Shown here: positions 18,857 through 27,733 of the stretch, in pieces
Numbering within the stretch: position 1 is the stretch's first letter
How the letters are laid out: every line of letters starts with the position of its first letter
Assembly (NCBI RefSeq): GCF_024699275.1
Contig: NZ_JAILPX010000088.1
Location: 1-64,000 of the forward strand
DNA length: 64,000 nucleotides
Reading direction: 5' to 3'
Source: Selenomonas sp.
GTDB taxonomy: Bacteria > Bacillota_C > Negativicutes > Selenomonadales > Selenomonadaceae
Made by a program: the position numbers and the translations under genes
The notes under the pieces: model-generated
Told to the model about the DNA's origin: nothing
What the model saw: the letters and a program-made list of their open reading frames with translations, nothing else
Database searches by the model: none

Positions 18857-19210
18857 TTAATTCCGGCTCTGCATGGCACTGCGGCCAGAATTTTTCCAGT
18901 TGTTGCGCTCCAAGGGACGAATCGCCCGGACACTGCCGGTTCCATACCCCATACTGGCTACAGCAGCCGCAATAACAGCAATCACCTCAGGAGAAATCCC
19001 CTCTTCCACAGGGTTCACTGTTGCCGGCTCAGGTGCTGCTGCCGGAGCAGGTGCCACAGGAACTTCCTCCTGGGGCGCAGCCTTGGGTTTCGTGGGATCA
19101 ATATAATGTATCAGATTAATGACCACACCTAAGGCAATCAGCACCAAGAACACAACCGTCATGTTGATCAGCATGATGATCAACGGATTCGTTGTTACTG
19201 GATGTGACAT
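18857..19210 (-). CDS. Sodium-pumping decarboxylase delta/gamma subunit (OadG/MmdD family)
   Basis: 117 residues: a single N-terminal membrane helix (LIIMLINMTVVFLVLIALGV), a proline/alanine-rich linker (APAPAAAPEPA), and a C-terminal segment ending AIRPLERNNWKNSGRSAMQS. The WxxxGRxxxMxSR pattern is the conserved tail of MmdD/GcdD and helps assemble the pump with its biotin subunit. It lies 21 bases before the beta subunit gene and is surely co-transcribed with it. A TATAAT at 19270-19275 (minus) with a weak -35 may be the promoter. Confidence 0.85.
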   Translation of the reverse strand: MSHPVTTNPLIIMLINMTVVFLVLIALGVVINLIHYIDPTKPKAAPQEEVPVAPAPAAAPEPATVNPVEEGISPEVIAVIAAAVASMGYGTGSVRAIRPLERNNWKNSGRSAMQSRN

Positions 19211-19319
19211 ACACTCACCTCATTCACTTTTTAACATCCCATGCCTAAAATATAGACTTATACTCAGTCATTATAACCCATATTTATAAAAAAAGAAATA
19301 CACTTTATACGAATATTAT

Positions 19320-20102
19320 TTATAGCCCCGGGTTATTTTCCTGCAGGCGCTTGACATAGAGCTGCTGAAAGACTGGATACTCCCCTAATCCCCGGAGACT
19401 TACCCGGACGGAAAATCCCGCCGCCTGCAAGCGATTAAGCCAGGACTCAGCCCCTTCGCCAGCGATGTCTTCGTTGACATGGGCACCGCCGGATAAAAGC
19501 AGCGGGGCCAGCAGAATCTTCTTCACCTGCCGGGCCTTGAGCCTGGCCAGAACCGCCGCAAAATCCGGTGTATCCGCCGGCTCAATCACGCCGATATGCG
19601 CAGGATAACCATCCTTGTCCAACAATTTCTGCAGATTTTCATAGGCCGGATTATGCTGGTGGGGCGAACCATGCCCCACCAGCACCAGTTCCTCCCCCGC
19701 TGGAAGCGGAAAGATTTCCTGCAGGACCGGCAGCATATCCTCTCCATCCTCCAGCCGTTCCAGCAGGGGACGGGAAACCAGCAGCTGCGTAAAGTTCCGC
19801 TGCTCTTTCTGCACCACCTGAAGGACTTTCTTCTCGTATTCTTCGCCAGCCGTCAGATAGCCCGGCTGAACAGCCACATGGGTAAAGCCATCGGCCTGCA
19901 GCCGCGCCAGGGCTTCCGGCAGGGAATCCACCTGGATTCCCTGCTGGGCCAGCCGCTTCTTGATGAAGACAGAGGTATAGGCCTGCCGTACCTCCCAATC
20001 GGGAAAAGCTGCCTGCAGCTGCCGGGCAGCTGCATCAATACAAGCCTTGCGGGCCTCCGGATTCACTACGCCAAAACTGGCAAATACAATCGCCTTTTTC
20101 AT
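19320..20102 (-). CDS. cbiK: Sirohydrochlorin cobaltochelatase, CbiK type
   Basis: Inserts Co2+ into sirohydrochlorin for anaerobic B12 synthesis. It can also insert iron for siroheme. The 260-residue protein begins MKKAIVFASFGV. It has the two metal-binding histidine regions VLVGHGSPHQHNPAYENL (about residue 145) and SGGAHVNEDIAG (about 205), the layout of CbiK. It starts one base after the glmM stop codon, so they are translationally linked although the functions differ. A longer in-frame start at 20141 lies inside glmM and is less likely. Confidence 0.92.
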   Translation of the reverse strand: MKKAIVFASFGVVNPEARKACIDAAARQLQAAFPDWEVRQAYTSVFIKKRLAQQGIQVDSLPEALARLQADGFTHVAVQPGYLTAGEEYEKKVLQVVQKEQRNFTQLLVSRPLLERLEDGEDMLPVLQEIFPLPAGEELVLVGHGSPHQHNPAYENLQKLLDKDGYPAHIGVIEPADTPDFAAVLARLKARQVKKILLAPLLLSGGAHVNEDIAGEGAESWLNRLQAAGFSVRVSLRGLGEYPVFQQLYVKRLQENNPGL

Positions 20103-20103
20103 C

Positions 20104-21453
20104 TCAGCCCTGCTCTTTTTTGACCACATCGGCAATCTCATGGCAGATTCTATCCAGCTGTGCCTGATCCGGGCCCTCTGCCATTACGCGGATAAGGGGC
20201 TCCGTGCCGGAGGGGCGCACGAGGATACGGCCTTCACTGCCCAGTTCGGCCTCTCCTTTGGCAATGGCTGCAGTAATGGCTTCGTTCTTCTCCCAGCCTT
20301 CCTTCGTTGCAACGCGCACGTTAACCAGCAGCTGCGGATAAGTGGTCATGAGGGAGGTCAGTTCCGAAGCCTTGCGGCCGCTGCGCTTCAACGAGGACAA
20401 CACCTGCAGCGCCGTGATGGGACCATCCCCTGTGGTGCTGTAGTCCGTAAAGATGATATGACCGGACTGTTCGCCGCCAATCTTATAACCGCTCTTGAGC
20501 ATGTTTTCCAGCACATAACGGTCGCCTACCTGGGTCACTTCCACCCGGCCGCCAGCTTCCTTGATGGCCTTATGGAAGCCGATATTGGCCATAACCGTGG
20601 AAACCACCGTCTTATGGGGCAGGGTCCCCTTCTTGATCATATCCTGGGCACACATGACCAAAATATGGTCACCATCGATGACCTGCCCCTTTTCATCCAC
20701 ACAGAGGCAACGGTCCGCGTCACCATCATGGGCAATGCCGAAGTCTGCATTGTTTTCCACTACCGCCTTCTGCAGGGATTCCAGATGGGTAGAACCGCAG
20801 TTGTCGTTGATGTTGACCCCATTGGGCAGCGCATGGATAACCTTGACCTTAGCCCCCAGCTCCCGCAGAACCTTCGGCATAACCTCATAGGCAGCACCAT
20901 TGGAGCAATCCAGCACGATCTTCATGCCGTCAAAGCGTTCCTGACAGGTACTGAGCACAAATTCAATATACTGGTTGAGCAAATCCGTACGGTATTCGAT
21001 ATGACCGATTTTATCCCCCGTAGGCCGGGCCAGATTATCATCCTGTTCCAGCTGATGCACGATTTCTTCCAGTTCATCCTCCACGGCATCCGGCAATTTA
21101 TAGCCATCACCGCCAAAGAACTTGATGCCGTTGTCATGGAAGGGATTATGGGATGCGGAAATCACGATGCCGGCCTTAGCCTTATGACGGCGGGCCAGAT
21201 ATGCAATGGCCGGTGTCGGAATAACGCCAGCCAACATGGCCCGGCCGCCTGCTGAGCAGATGCCGGCCGTGAGGGCTGCTTCAAACATCTCACCGGACAG
21301 ACGGGTATCCCGGCCAATGAGAATCAACGGCTGTTCCTCGCTGTCCCGGCCGAAATAAATCGTCGCTGCCCGGCCTAAACGGTAAGCCAATTCCGGCGTC
21401 AGGTCCACATTGGCCTCACCGCGCACACCATCTGTACCAAATAATCTTGCCAT
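20104..21453 (-). CDS. glmM: Phosphoglucosamine mutase
   Basis: Converts glucosamine-6-phosphate to glucosamine-1-phosphate for UDP-GlcNAc and hence peptidoglycan and lipopolysaccharide. The 449-residue protein has the phosphoserine loop VISASHNPFHDNGIKFF (about residue 100), the metal loop HDGDADRCL (about 243), the sugar-binding GEQSGHI, and the phosphate-binding RPSGTEPLIRVM at the C-terminus. N-terminus MARLFGTDGVRG is typical. Confidence 0.97.
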   Translation of the reverse strand: MARLFGTDGVRGEANVDLTPELAYRLGRAATIYFGRDSEEQPLILIGRDTRLSGEMFEAALTAGICSAGGRAMLAGVIPTPAIAYLARRHKAKAGIVISASHNPFHDNGIKFFGGDGYKLPDAVEDELEEIVHQLEQDDNLARPTGDKIGHIEYRTDLLNQYIEFVLSTCQERFDGMKIVLDCSNGAAYEVMPKVLRELGAKVKVIHALPNGVNINDNCGSTHLESLQKAVVENNADFGIAHDGDADRCLCVDEKGQVIDGDHILVMCAQDMIKKGTLPHKTVVSTVMANIGFHKAIKEAGGRVEVTQVGDRYVLENMLKSGYKIGGEQSGHIIFTDYSTTGDGPITALQVLSSLKRSGRKASELTSLMTTYPQLLVNVRVATKEGWEKNEAITAAIAKGEAELGSEGRILVRPSGTEPLIRVMAEGPDQAQLDRICHEIADVVKKEQG

Positions 21454-21586
21454 AATCAGAAAATCCCCCTAATTTGTATAAAAATCATTTAATGTTCAGC
21501 AAATTCTCTTCACGAACATTAGATATATTATCATATTTCTTCGGAAAAAACCATGGCATTCCCACGGAATAAAACGGAACCACACC

Positions 21587-22456
21587 CTACTTGTAGATTC
21601 GCTTTTCAATGGCCTTGGCGGTGGCTGTAACAGCCAGCCCACCTTCACTGGTCTCCCGTAGGCTCTTGGGCAGGGCCTTGCCGATGCGGTTCATGGCTTC
21701 AATGACCTCATCCACAGGAATTACGGAGTCAATGCCGGAGAGGGCCATATCCGCTGCCAGCATAGCCTCGACAACGGCAAACCCGTTACGCTTCACACAG
21801 GGCACCTCCACCAGGCCGGCCACCGGGTCACAAACCAGCCCCAACAGGTTCTTAATGGCCAGGGCCACGGCGTTGCCAATCTGAACGGGACTGCCGCCAG
21901 CCAGTTCCACCAGAGCGCCGGCTGCCATACCAGCGGCGGTGCCGCACTCGGCCTGACAGCCGCCCTCTGCTCCGGCAATACTGGCATTCTGGTCAATGAC
22001 CATCCCAATGCCGGCAGCGGTAAAGAGCCCCTGAACAATCCGCTCATCTGTCAGGTTACGCTGCAGCTTTGCCGCATAAAGCGCAGCCGGCACTATGCCA
22101 CAGGATCCCGCCGTAGGGCAGGCCACAATGCGGCCCATAACAGCATTGACCTCACTGATGCCCACGGCATAGGCGGCAGCACTGAGGACTTCCTGCCCCA
22201 TATAGCCATTTCCCCGGTAGGCATAGAGTTTTTTCGCATCGCCGCCGGTCAAACCGCTCAGGGATTTTTCCGTGTTGGCAATCCCCCGTTCGATGGCCGC
22301 CTGCATGACCTGCCAGTTGGCCTGCATAGTCTGCAGGATTTCCTCCCTGGACTGCTGGCTGTCATGGATTTCCCGCTGGATGACGATTTCGTGAAGGGTC
22401 GTACCTTCCACCTGGGCCTGCTGGATCAATTCCTGAATCGTATTAAAGTTAATCAT
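21587..22456 (-). CDS. sdaAA: L-serine dehydratase, iron-sulfur type, alpha subunit
   Basis: Catalytic 4Fe-4S subunit that deaminates L-serine to pyruvate. The 289-residue protein has the cluster/active-site cysteines in CPTAGSCGIVPA, EGGCQAECG and VCDPVAG. AGGRAG-like glycine motifs are replaced here by TEGGLAVTAT near the C-terminus, which is normal for the family. It is 24 bases after sdaAB and has AGGAG upstream. Being oxygen-sensitive, it fits an anaerobe. Confidence 0.95.
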   Translation of the reverse strand: MINFNTIQELIQQAQVEGTTLHEIVIQREIHDSQQSREEILQTMQANWQVMQAAIERGIANTEKSLSGLTGGDAKKLYAYRGNGYMGQEVLSAAAYAVGISEVNAVMGRIVACPTAGSCGIVPAALYAAKLQRNLTDERIVQGLFTAAGIGMVIDQNASIAGAEGGCQAECGTAAGMAAGALVELAGGSPVQIGNAVALAIKNLLGLVCDPVAGLVEVPCVKRNGFAVVEAMLAADMALSGIDSVIPVDEVIEAMNRIGKALPKSLRETSEGGLAVTATAKAIEKRIYK

Positions 22457-22480
22457 TGTCTTTCTCCTGTACCGCCCACT

Positions 22481-23143
22481 TCAGATGGCGGGAATAGCAA
22501 AGGCATATTCCACATTGGCAGCCTGCTGACACTCTTTGATGACCTCCGGGGTTGGTTCCTCATCCAATTCCATGATCATCATGGCGGTTTCGCCACGATT
22601 CTGACGGGACACCCGCATAAAGGCAATATTGACTTCCGCATGGGCTAAAATCTTTGTCACCTGGGTAATCACGCCAGGACAATCATGATGAATGGTAATC
22701 AGGGCTGGATACTGCCCCGTAAGTTCCACGTTATAGCCATCAATATTGGAAATCATGATGTTGCCGCCCCCCACAGAGGCGCCGCGCACCCTGGCCGTAC
22801 GGCCGGACTTCCCCACCAGGTAGATCACCGCCGTATTGGGATGGGCATCCTCCAGGTTCACCGTCTGAAAACTATACGCCATTCCCATATTGGCAGCGAT
22901 ATTCAGCGCATCCCGGATGCGCTCATCCTCTGGTGAAAAACCCAGAATCCCTGCCAGCAGCGCCTTGTCTGTACCATGGCCCCGATAGGTGCGGGCAAAG
23001 GAACCATGCAGATTGATCTCCGCCCGCAGGGCTTCCTCCCCCAGGATTTTCCGGGCCATGAGTCCCAGCCGCACCGCACCTGCAGTATGGGAACTGGAAG
23101 GCCCTATCATCACCGGACCTACAATATCAAATACTCCGTGCAT
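22481..23143 (-). CDS. sdaAB: L-serine dehydratase, iron-sulfur type, beta subunit
   Basis: Partner of SdaAA. The 220-residue protein has the opening VFDIVGPVMIGPSSSHTAGA (serine-binding PSSSHT) and a C-terminal ACT domain from about residue 148 (PALITIHHDCPGVITQVTKI) that probably senses serine. It is transcribed after the dapA terminator. Confidence 0.95.
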   Translation of the reverse strand: MHGVFDIVGPVMIGPSSSHTAGAVRLGLMARKILGEEALRAEINLHGSFARTYRGHGTDKALLAGILGFSPEDERIRDALNIAANMGMAYSFQTVNLEDAHPNTAVIYLVGKSGRTARVRGASVGGGNIMISNIDGYNVELTGQYPALITIHHDCPGVITQVTKILAHAEVNIAFMRVSRQNRGETAMMIMELDEEPTPEVIKECQQAANVEYAFAIPAI

Positions 23144-23161
23144 AATTTTCCTTTCTTGCGT

Positions 23162-23193
23162 AAAAAAAGCCCTCCCTTCTTGGGGAAGGCTTT
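23162..23193 (-). terminator. Terminator of dapA
   Basis: Minus-strand AAGCCTTCCCC / GGGAGGGCTT with an AAGAA-type loop and seven T, between dapA and sdaAB. Confidence 0.85.
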
Positions 23194-23201
23194 TGCCCGT
23201 C

Positions 23202-24089
23202 TTATTTCAACAAACCATGATTGCGCAGGGCTTCTTCCAACTGTTTCTCATGCTGGGGTTCCATTTCACTGAGGGGCATGCGCAGAGGACCTGCCGCATA
23301 GCCCAACTTGCGCATGGCCACTTTCACCGGAATGGGATTGACTTCACAGAACAGTGCATCGATAAGATCCACATATTCTACCTGCAGTTCTTCCGCCTTT
23401 TTTATATCGCCGTCAAAGAAGGCCTGACACATATCATGGGTTGCCTGCGGTGCCACATTGGAAAGAACAGAAATCACACCCTTGCCCCCCAGGGACAGGA
23501 TGGGCACAATCTGGTCATCATTGCCCGAATAGATATCGAGCTTATCGCCCACCGCAGCCCGCAGCCGCAGGATTTTCGACAAATCGCCATTGGCTTCCTT
23601 GACCGCCGCGATATTGGGATGCTTGGCCAGCTCCACATAGGTGGAAGTGGCAATGGAAACCCCGGTACGGGAAGGCACATCATAGAGAATCAAGGGAATA
23701 TTCACCGCATCGGCAATGGCCGTATAATGGGCAACCAACCCCTTCTGGGTGCATTTATTGTAGTAGGGTGTCACCACCAGCAGGGCATCCGCGCCCACGC
23801 TTTCCGCATACTTGGACAGTGTCACCGCATAACTCGTCTCGTTGGAGCCAGTACCCGCAATAACCGGCACCCGTCCCTTTACATGGTCCACGGCGAACTT
23901 GATGGCAGCACGGTGCTCCTCATCACTCATGGTGGCCGATTCACCGGTTGTCCCGGTTATGATGATGGCATCGGTATGGTTCTTTATCTGGTCATCAATA
24001 ATCCGGCCCAGCTCGTTAAAATCGATGCCATCTTCCGTATAGGGGGTAATGATGGCTACGCCTGCACCGCGAAAAATTGTCTTCTTCAT
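23202..24089 (-). CDS. dapA: 4-hydroxy-tetrahydrodipicolinate synthase
   Basis: Condenses pyruvate and aspartate semialdehyde, the first committed step to diaminopimelate and lysine. The 295-residue barrel has GTTGESATMSDEEH (about 45), the catalytic tyrosine in TPYYNKCTQKG, YDVPSRTGV, and the Schiff-base lysine in IAAVKEANGD. ATG at 24089 follows GGGAGGG; the frame is open to 24116 but without a better site. The gene has a promoter at 24232-24260 and a 135-nt leader. Confidence 0.96.
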   Translation of the reverse strand: MKKTIFRGAGVAIITPYTEDGIDFNELGRIIDDQIKNHTDAIIITGTTGESATMSDEEHRAAIKFAVDHVKGRVPVIAGTGSNETSYAVTLSKYAESVGADALLVVTPYYNKCTQKGLVAHYTAIADAVNIPLILYDVPSRTGVSIATSTYVELAKHPNIAAVKEANGDLSKILRLRAAVGDKLDIYSGNDDQIVPILSLGGKGVISVLSNVAPQATHDMCQAFFDGDIKKAEELQVEYVDLIDALFCEVNPIPVKVAMRKLGYAAGPLRMPLSEMEPQHEKQLEEALRNHGLLK

Positions 24090-24304
24090 AAAAAAGCCCT
24101 CCCTGCGAGTCTTCATTTTTTGTCGCTAACGCCTTCGCTCCTGTTCTGCCATAGGCAAAACTTTCGCCTGACGCTTCAACCGAGGCGGGAGCTGTGCCCG
24201 CCGCCTGTTTGACTATCCGCATCTCGTTATCATTATCACATGATACCCCAGCAAAGTCAACGGTCAGCCCTTGTCTTGGCAATTATTGCGTGAAACTCCA
24301 CAGT
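24090..24304 (-). promoter_or_regulatory. dapA promoter and hairpin-rich leader
   Basis: TTGACT (24255-24260) and GATAAT (24232-24237), 17-base spacer, start about 24225. The 135-nt leader contains GGCGGGC/GCCCGCC-type and AGGC/GCCT hairpins. I compared it from memory with the lysine riboswitch and did not find its conserved core. The GC-rich hairpin at 24181-24205 is the clearest structure. Confidence 0.5.
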
Positions 24305-25390
24305 TTACGCACGAATGGCCGCCATCGCTTCCTTGACCGCTTGCTCAGGCACATCATTTCTGCAGACAACCCGGCCGATTCCCTCCATGAGTACCCAGTT
24401 GACCTTTCCTCCCACCGTTTTCTTATCGTGGAAGATGTCCGCATACATGGCCTCAACCGTTACCCCGCCAGCCTGCAAGGGCAAGTTGTAGGCCTCAATC
24501 AGCTGCCGCACCCGGTCAAAGGTCCCCGAATCAATAAGTCCCAGCTGCCGGCTGATACGGGCTGCGCCCAGCATACCGGTGGCCACGGCCTCCCCGTGGT
24601 TATACCGCACATAACCGGTTTCCTTTTCGATGGCATGGCCTATGGTATGCCCAAAATTCAGGATCCGCCGCAAACCTGCCTCCCGCTCATCCTCACTGAC
24701 CACTGCCGCCTTGATTTCACAGGAACGTGCAATCATATGCACCAGCGCCTCCGGCTCCAGGGCCAGCACCTGTTCCCGATTCTGCTCCAGGAAGCCAAAG
24801 AAATCCCCATCGTAGATAATACCGTACTTGATGATTTCACCCAGCCCCGTATAAATCTCCCGCTCAGGCAGGCTCTTCATGCAGTTGAGCTCCATAAAGA
24901 CAGCCTGGGGCTGATAAAAGGCACCGATAAGATTCTTTCCCAGGGCATGATTGACCGCCACCTTACCGCCCACGCTGGAATCCACCTGTGCCAAGAGGCT
25001 CGTGGGCAGCTGCACAAAGGGCACGCCCCGCATATAGGTGGCCGCCACAAAGCCGGCCAAATCCCCCACGACCCCGCCCCCCAGGGCAAAGACAGGAGAC
25101 TTGCGGTCAAGGCCCAGTTCGATGGCTCGGGTAAACACAGCATCAGCCACCTGGAGATTTTTAGAACTTTCCCCTGCCGGTATCTGAACGAGCGTTGCCG
25201 TAAGCCCAGCCTCGGCCAGAAGTGCCTGCACCTGTCCGCCGTAAAGCGGCCCCACATGGGTATCCGTAACCAGCAGGGCCTGTCTGCTATAACCTGCGCC
25301 TTGGACAAAATCCACGATTTCCTGACGGATATCGTAGCCGATGACGATATCGTAGCTGTTTTTCCCTAAATCCACTCGTACCTTACGCAT
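24305..25390 (-). CDS. aroB: 3-dehydroquinate synthase
   Basis: Second step of the shikimate pathway, using NAD and a metal ion. The 361-residue protein has the NAD loop GGGVVGDLAGFVAATYMRG (about 103-121), the metal ligands in LGEIIKYG (Glu), NFGHTIGHAIE and NHGEAVATGM, and HDKKTVGGKVNWV. It starts at 25390 inside the end of aroK (8-base overlap). Confidence 0.96.
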   Translation of the reverse strand: MRKVRVDLGKNSYDIVIGYDIRQEIVDFVQGAGYSRQALLVTDTHVGPLYGGQVQALLAEAGLTATLVQIPAGESSKNLQVADAVFTRAIELGLDRKSPVFALGGGVVGDLAGFVAATYMRGVPFVQLPTSLLAQVDSSVGGKVAVNHALGKNLIGAFYQPQAVFMELNCMKSLPEREIYTGLGEIIKYGIIYDGDFFGFLEQNREQVLALEPEALVHMIARSCEIKAAVVSEDEREAGLRRILNFGHTIGHAIEKETGYVRYNHGEAVATGMLGAARISRQLGLIDSGTFDRVRQLIEAYNLPLQAGGVTVEAMYADIFHDKKTVGGKVNWVLMEGIGRVVCRNDVPEQAVKEAMAAIRA

Positions 25391-25913
25391 GGAGCACACC
25401 TCTTGTCTTTAATGTCTTCGTGATGATCTCCACCACCTGCAGCGGGGATAATTCACTGGTATCCACCGAAAAATCGGCCTGCTGATATAACTCCGCCCGC
25501 TGGGCCAAAAGTCTTTCCACAGCCTGCCGCCGATCTCCCTTATCCGCCTGGTCCAGAACAGGACGCCGTCCCCGGTTCCGGGTGCGTTCCAGGACCGTTT
25601 CCACATCCGCCTTGAGACAGACCAGCACACCGCTCTTTCTCAGGGCCTCCATATTGGCAGGATTTTTCACCGTGCCACCGCCGGTGGAAATTACCGCGTT
25701 GCGGCGGGTGGATAACCGCAGGGAAAGCTCGTGCTCCATTTTCCGGAAATGCTCTTCCCCAAATTCCGCAAAAATCTCCGGAATGGTCATCCCGGCTTCC
25801 TCTTCGATTTTCACATCCATATCGATAAAGGCACACCCCAGGCGCTGGGCCAGCATCTTACCGGTGCTGGTCTTTCCTGTTCCCATGAAGCCAATCAAAA
25901 TGACGTTACGCAT
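25383..25913 (-). CDS. aroK: Shikimate kinase
   Basis: Phosphorylates shikimate at O3. 176 residues with Walker A GFMGTGKTSTGK at the N-terminus, the shikimate-binding DMDVKIEEEAG and FRKMEHE, and the glycine triplet STGGGTV. It overlaps aroC by 8 bases and aroB by 8 bases, so the three genes form a tight unit. Confidence 0.96.
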   Translation of the reverse strand: MRNVILIGFMGTGKTSTGKMLAQRLGCAFIDMDVKIEEEAGMTIPEIFAEFGEEHFRKMEHELSLRLSTRRNAVISTGGGTVKNPANMEALRKSGVLVCLKADVETVLERTRNRGRRPVLDQADKGDRRQAVERLLAQRAELYQQADFSVDTSELSPLQVVEIITKTLKTRGVLHA

Positions 25914-27075
25914 GGGTGCACCATTCCTTTCCAATCCGCTGGTTATAGGCCGCCAGCGAGGCCTTCACATCTGCCAGGGCATCGCCGCCAAACTTTTCGC
26001 AAAGGGCCTGTGCCACGACAAAAGCCGTCATGGCCTCCCCCACCACAGAAGCAGCGGAAACCGCACAGGTATCGCTGCGTTCCTTACAGGCCAGCACCGC
26101 CTCATGGCTCTCGATATCAATGGACTGCAACGGCGTCATCAGCGTGGGGATGGGCTTCATAGCCGCCCGCAACACGATATTCTCACCGTTGGTCATGCCA
26201 CCTTCCAGGCCGCCAGCCCGGTTGGTCTTCCGCTCCAGCTGTCCATCGGTCAGAAAAATCTCGTCATGAATCTGACTGCCGGGCAAAAGGGCACAGGTAA
26301 AGCCAGCACCGATTTCCACGCCCTTGATGGCCTGAATAGACATCATGGCTCCTGCCAGCCGGGCATCCAGCCGCCTATCCCACTGAATATGGCTGCCCAG
26401 ACCGATAGGCACCCCCCTGACGATAACCTCAAAGATTCCCCCCAGAGTATCCCCGGCGGCCTTGGCCTCATCAATGCGGGCCTTCATCCTGTTTTCAGCC
26501 TCGCTGTCATAACAGTTCAGTTCCGAATGGACGTCCTCACCGATTTTTTCCCGGTCAATATTGTCCTCATTCACTGCTTCACCGCCAATATTGACCACAT
26601 GGGAGACCACCTGTATGCCCAGTTCCCGCAGGAAAGCCTTGCAGACAGCTCCCACCGCCACCCGCATGGTGGTTTCCCGGGCACTGGATCGTTCCAGTAT
26701 ATCCCGCACATCCTGACGATTGTATTTCAGTACCCCGGTCAGATCCGCATGACCGGGACGGGCCGCCGTGACCTTATCGCCTTCCGGCTCCCCAAAAGCC
26801 GCCATACGGCCCTGCCAGTTGGCAAAATCCTTATTGATGACCTGCAAGGTCAAAGGGCCGCCCAAAGTCTCCTGAAAGCGCAATCCAGAAAGCACTTCCA
26901 CCTTGTCCGTCTCAATCTTCATGCGGCCGCCCCGGCCATACCCCTGCTGGCGGCGAGCCAATTCCCGATCAATGTCTTCTCTTTCCAGCCGCAGCCCTGC
27001 CGGCAGCCCCTCCAGAATAGCCGTCAGCCTGGGGCCATGGGATTCCCCCGCCGTCATAAAACGCAGTTCGCTCAT
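25906..27075 (-). CDS. aroC: Chorismate synthase
   Basis: Last step of the shikimate pathway, FMN-dependent. The 389-residue protein has FMTAGESHGP at the start, RPGHADLTG about 125, SSARETTMRVAVGA about 145, and the late DTCAVSAASVVGE. The ATG at 27075 was preferred over 27084 for its spacing to GAGGTG. It is the first aro gene after the pilus operon (95 bases). Confidence 0.96.
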   Translation of the reverse strand: MSELRFMTAGESHGPRLTAILEGLPAGLRLEREDIDRELARRQQGYGRGGRMKIETDKVEVLSGLRFQETLGGPLTLQVINKDFANWQGRMAAFGEPEGDKVTAARPGHADLTGVLKYNRQDVRDILERSSARETTMRVAVGAVCKAFLRELGIQVVSHVVNIGGEAVNEDNIDREKIGEDVHSELNCYDSEAENRMKARIDEAKAAGDTLGGIFEVIVRGVPIGLGSHIQWDRRLDARLAGAMMSIQAIKGVEIGAGFTCALLPGSQIHDEIFLTDGQLERKTNRAGGLEGGMTNGENIVLRAAMKPIPTLMTPLQSIDIESHEAVLACKERSDTCAVSAASVVGEAMTAFVVAQALCEKFGGDALADVKASLAAYNQRIGKEWCTHA

Positions 27076-27169
27076 AACATACACACCTCGTCTGTTGCAG
27101 AATTAAACAATTAGTTATAGTGTACTGGATTGTTCTGTATAAAGCAAGTTCCTCCTGCCGTATTTTTGT

Positions 27170-27733
27170 CTATTTCTCGGGTACAGCATAGATATTCAGC
27201 AGCATATCCACGGTCAAACCTGCCCCTTTGACCGCCACCGACATATCCTTGACCACCACCAGGCGTTCACCATCCTGCAGCCCCCGCAAAAATCGCAGCA
27301 GCCCAAAATAATCCCCCGTCAAGCCTATTTTTATGGGCAGGCACAGGGTATCCGGCATGGCCAGTTCCTTTTGAGGGCTGACCAATTCCAGCTGCATCCT
27401 GCTTTGCCCGGCCAATCGCTCTATGGCCAGGATAAATTCGCCCTGCTCCAAAGTGGCAGGCAAATGACCCCAGGCACGTTTTTCCCGCTGGGCAATTTCT
27501 GCCTGATAGGCAGGAAGATCCCGATGAGCATTTTGAAAATTGACGATTTGGGTGACCTGCCGACCAGCTTCTGCCGCCTGCTGCCGGCAATCCTCTGCCG
27601 CCGCCATTAAGGGCATGTGCAAGAAAAAATAAAAGAGGATTCCCCCCAGCAGCACGCCCAAGCTGCCCATGCCTAGCACAGGACAGATGTCAGAAGGAAT
27701 CGTCGGCAGCTTTCTCAGATTCAGGACCATCAT
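27170..27733 (-). CDS. PilO-like type IV pilus alignment protein
   Basis: 187 residues: a cytoplasmic N-terminus, one membrane helix (VLGMGSLGVLLGGILFYFFL, about 20-40), a coiled-coil stretch (AAEDCRQQAAEAGRQVTQI), and a small alpha/beta domain ending VDMLLNIYAVPE. This is the layout of PilO/GspM-type inner membrane alignment proteins. It overlaps the preceding PilM/PilN-like gene by 44 bases and has GGGGGAG before its ATG. It is the last gene of the pilus operon. Family call rests on layout and context. Confidence 0.72.
   Translation of the reverse strand: MMVLNLRKLPTIPSDICPVLGMGSLGVLLGGILFYFFLHMPLMAAAEDCRQQAAEAGRQVTQIVNFQNAHRDLPAYQAEIAQREKRAWGHLPATLEQGEFILAIERLAGQSRMQLELVSPQKELAMPDTLCLPIKIGLTGDYFGLLRFLRGLQDGERLVVVKDMSVAVKGAGLTVDMLLNIYAVPEK

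Noticed and set aside
24090..24230. Lysine riboswitch in the dapA leader
   Set aside because: The conserved lysine riboswitch core (its paired AGAGGU/GGAG-type blocks) was not found by eye.
24016..24282. 88-codon frame across the dapA leader
   Set aside because: It overlaps the promoter and continues into dapA in another frame; no ribosome binding site.
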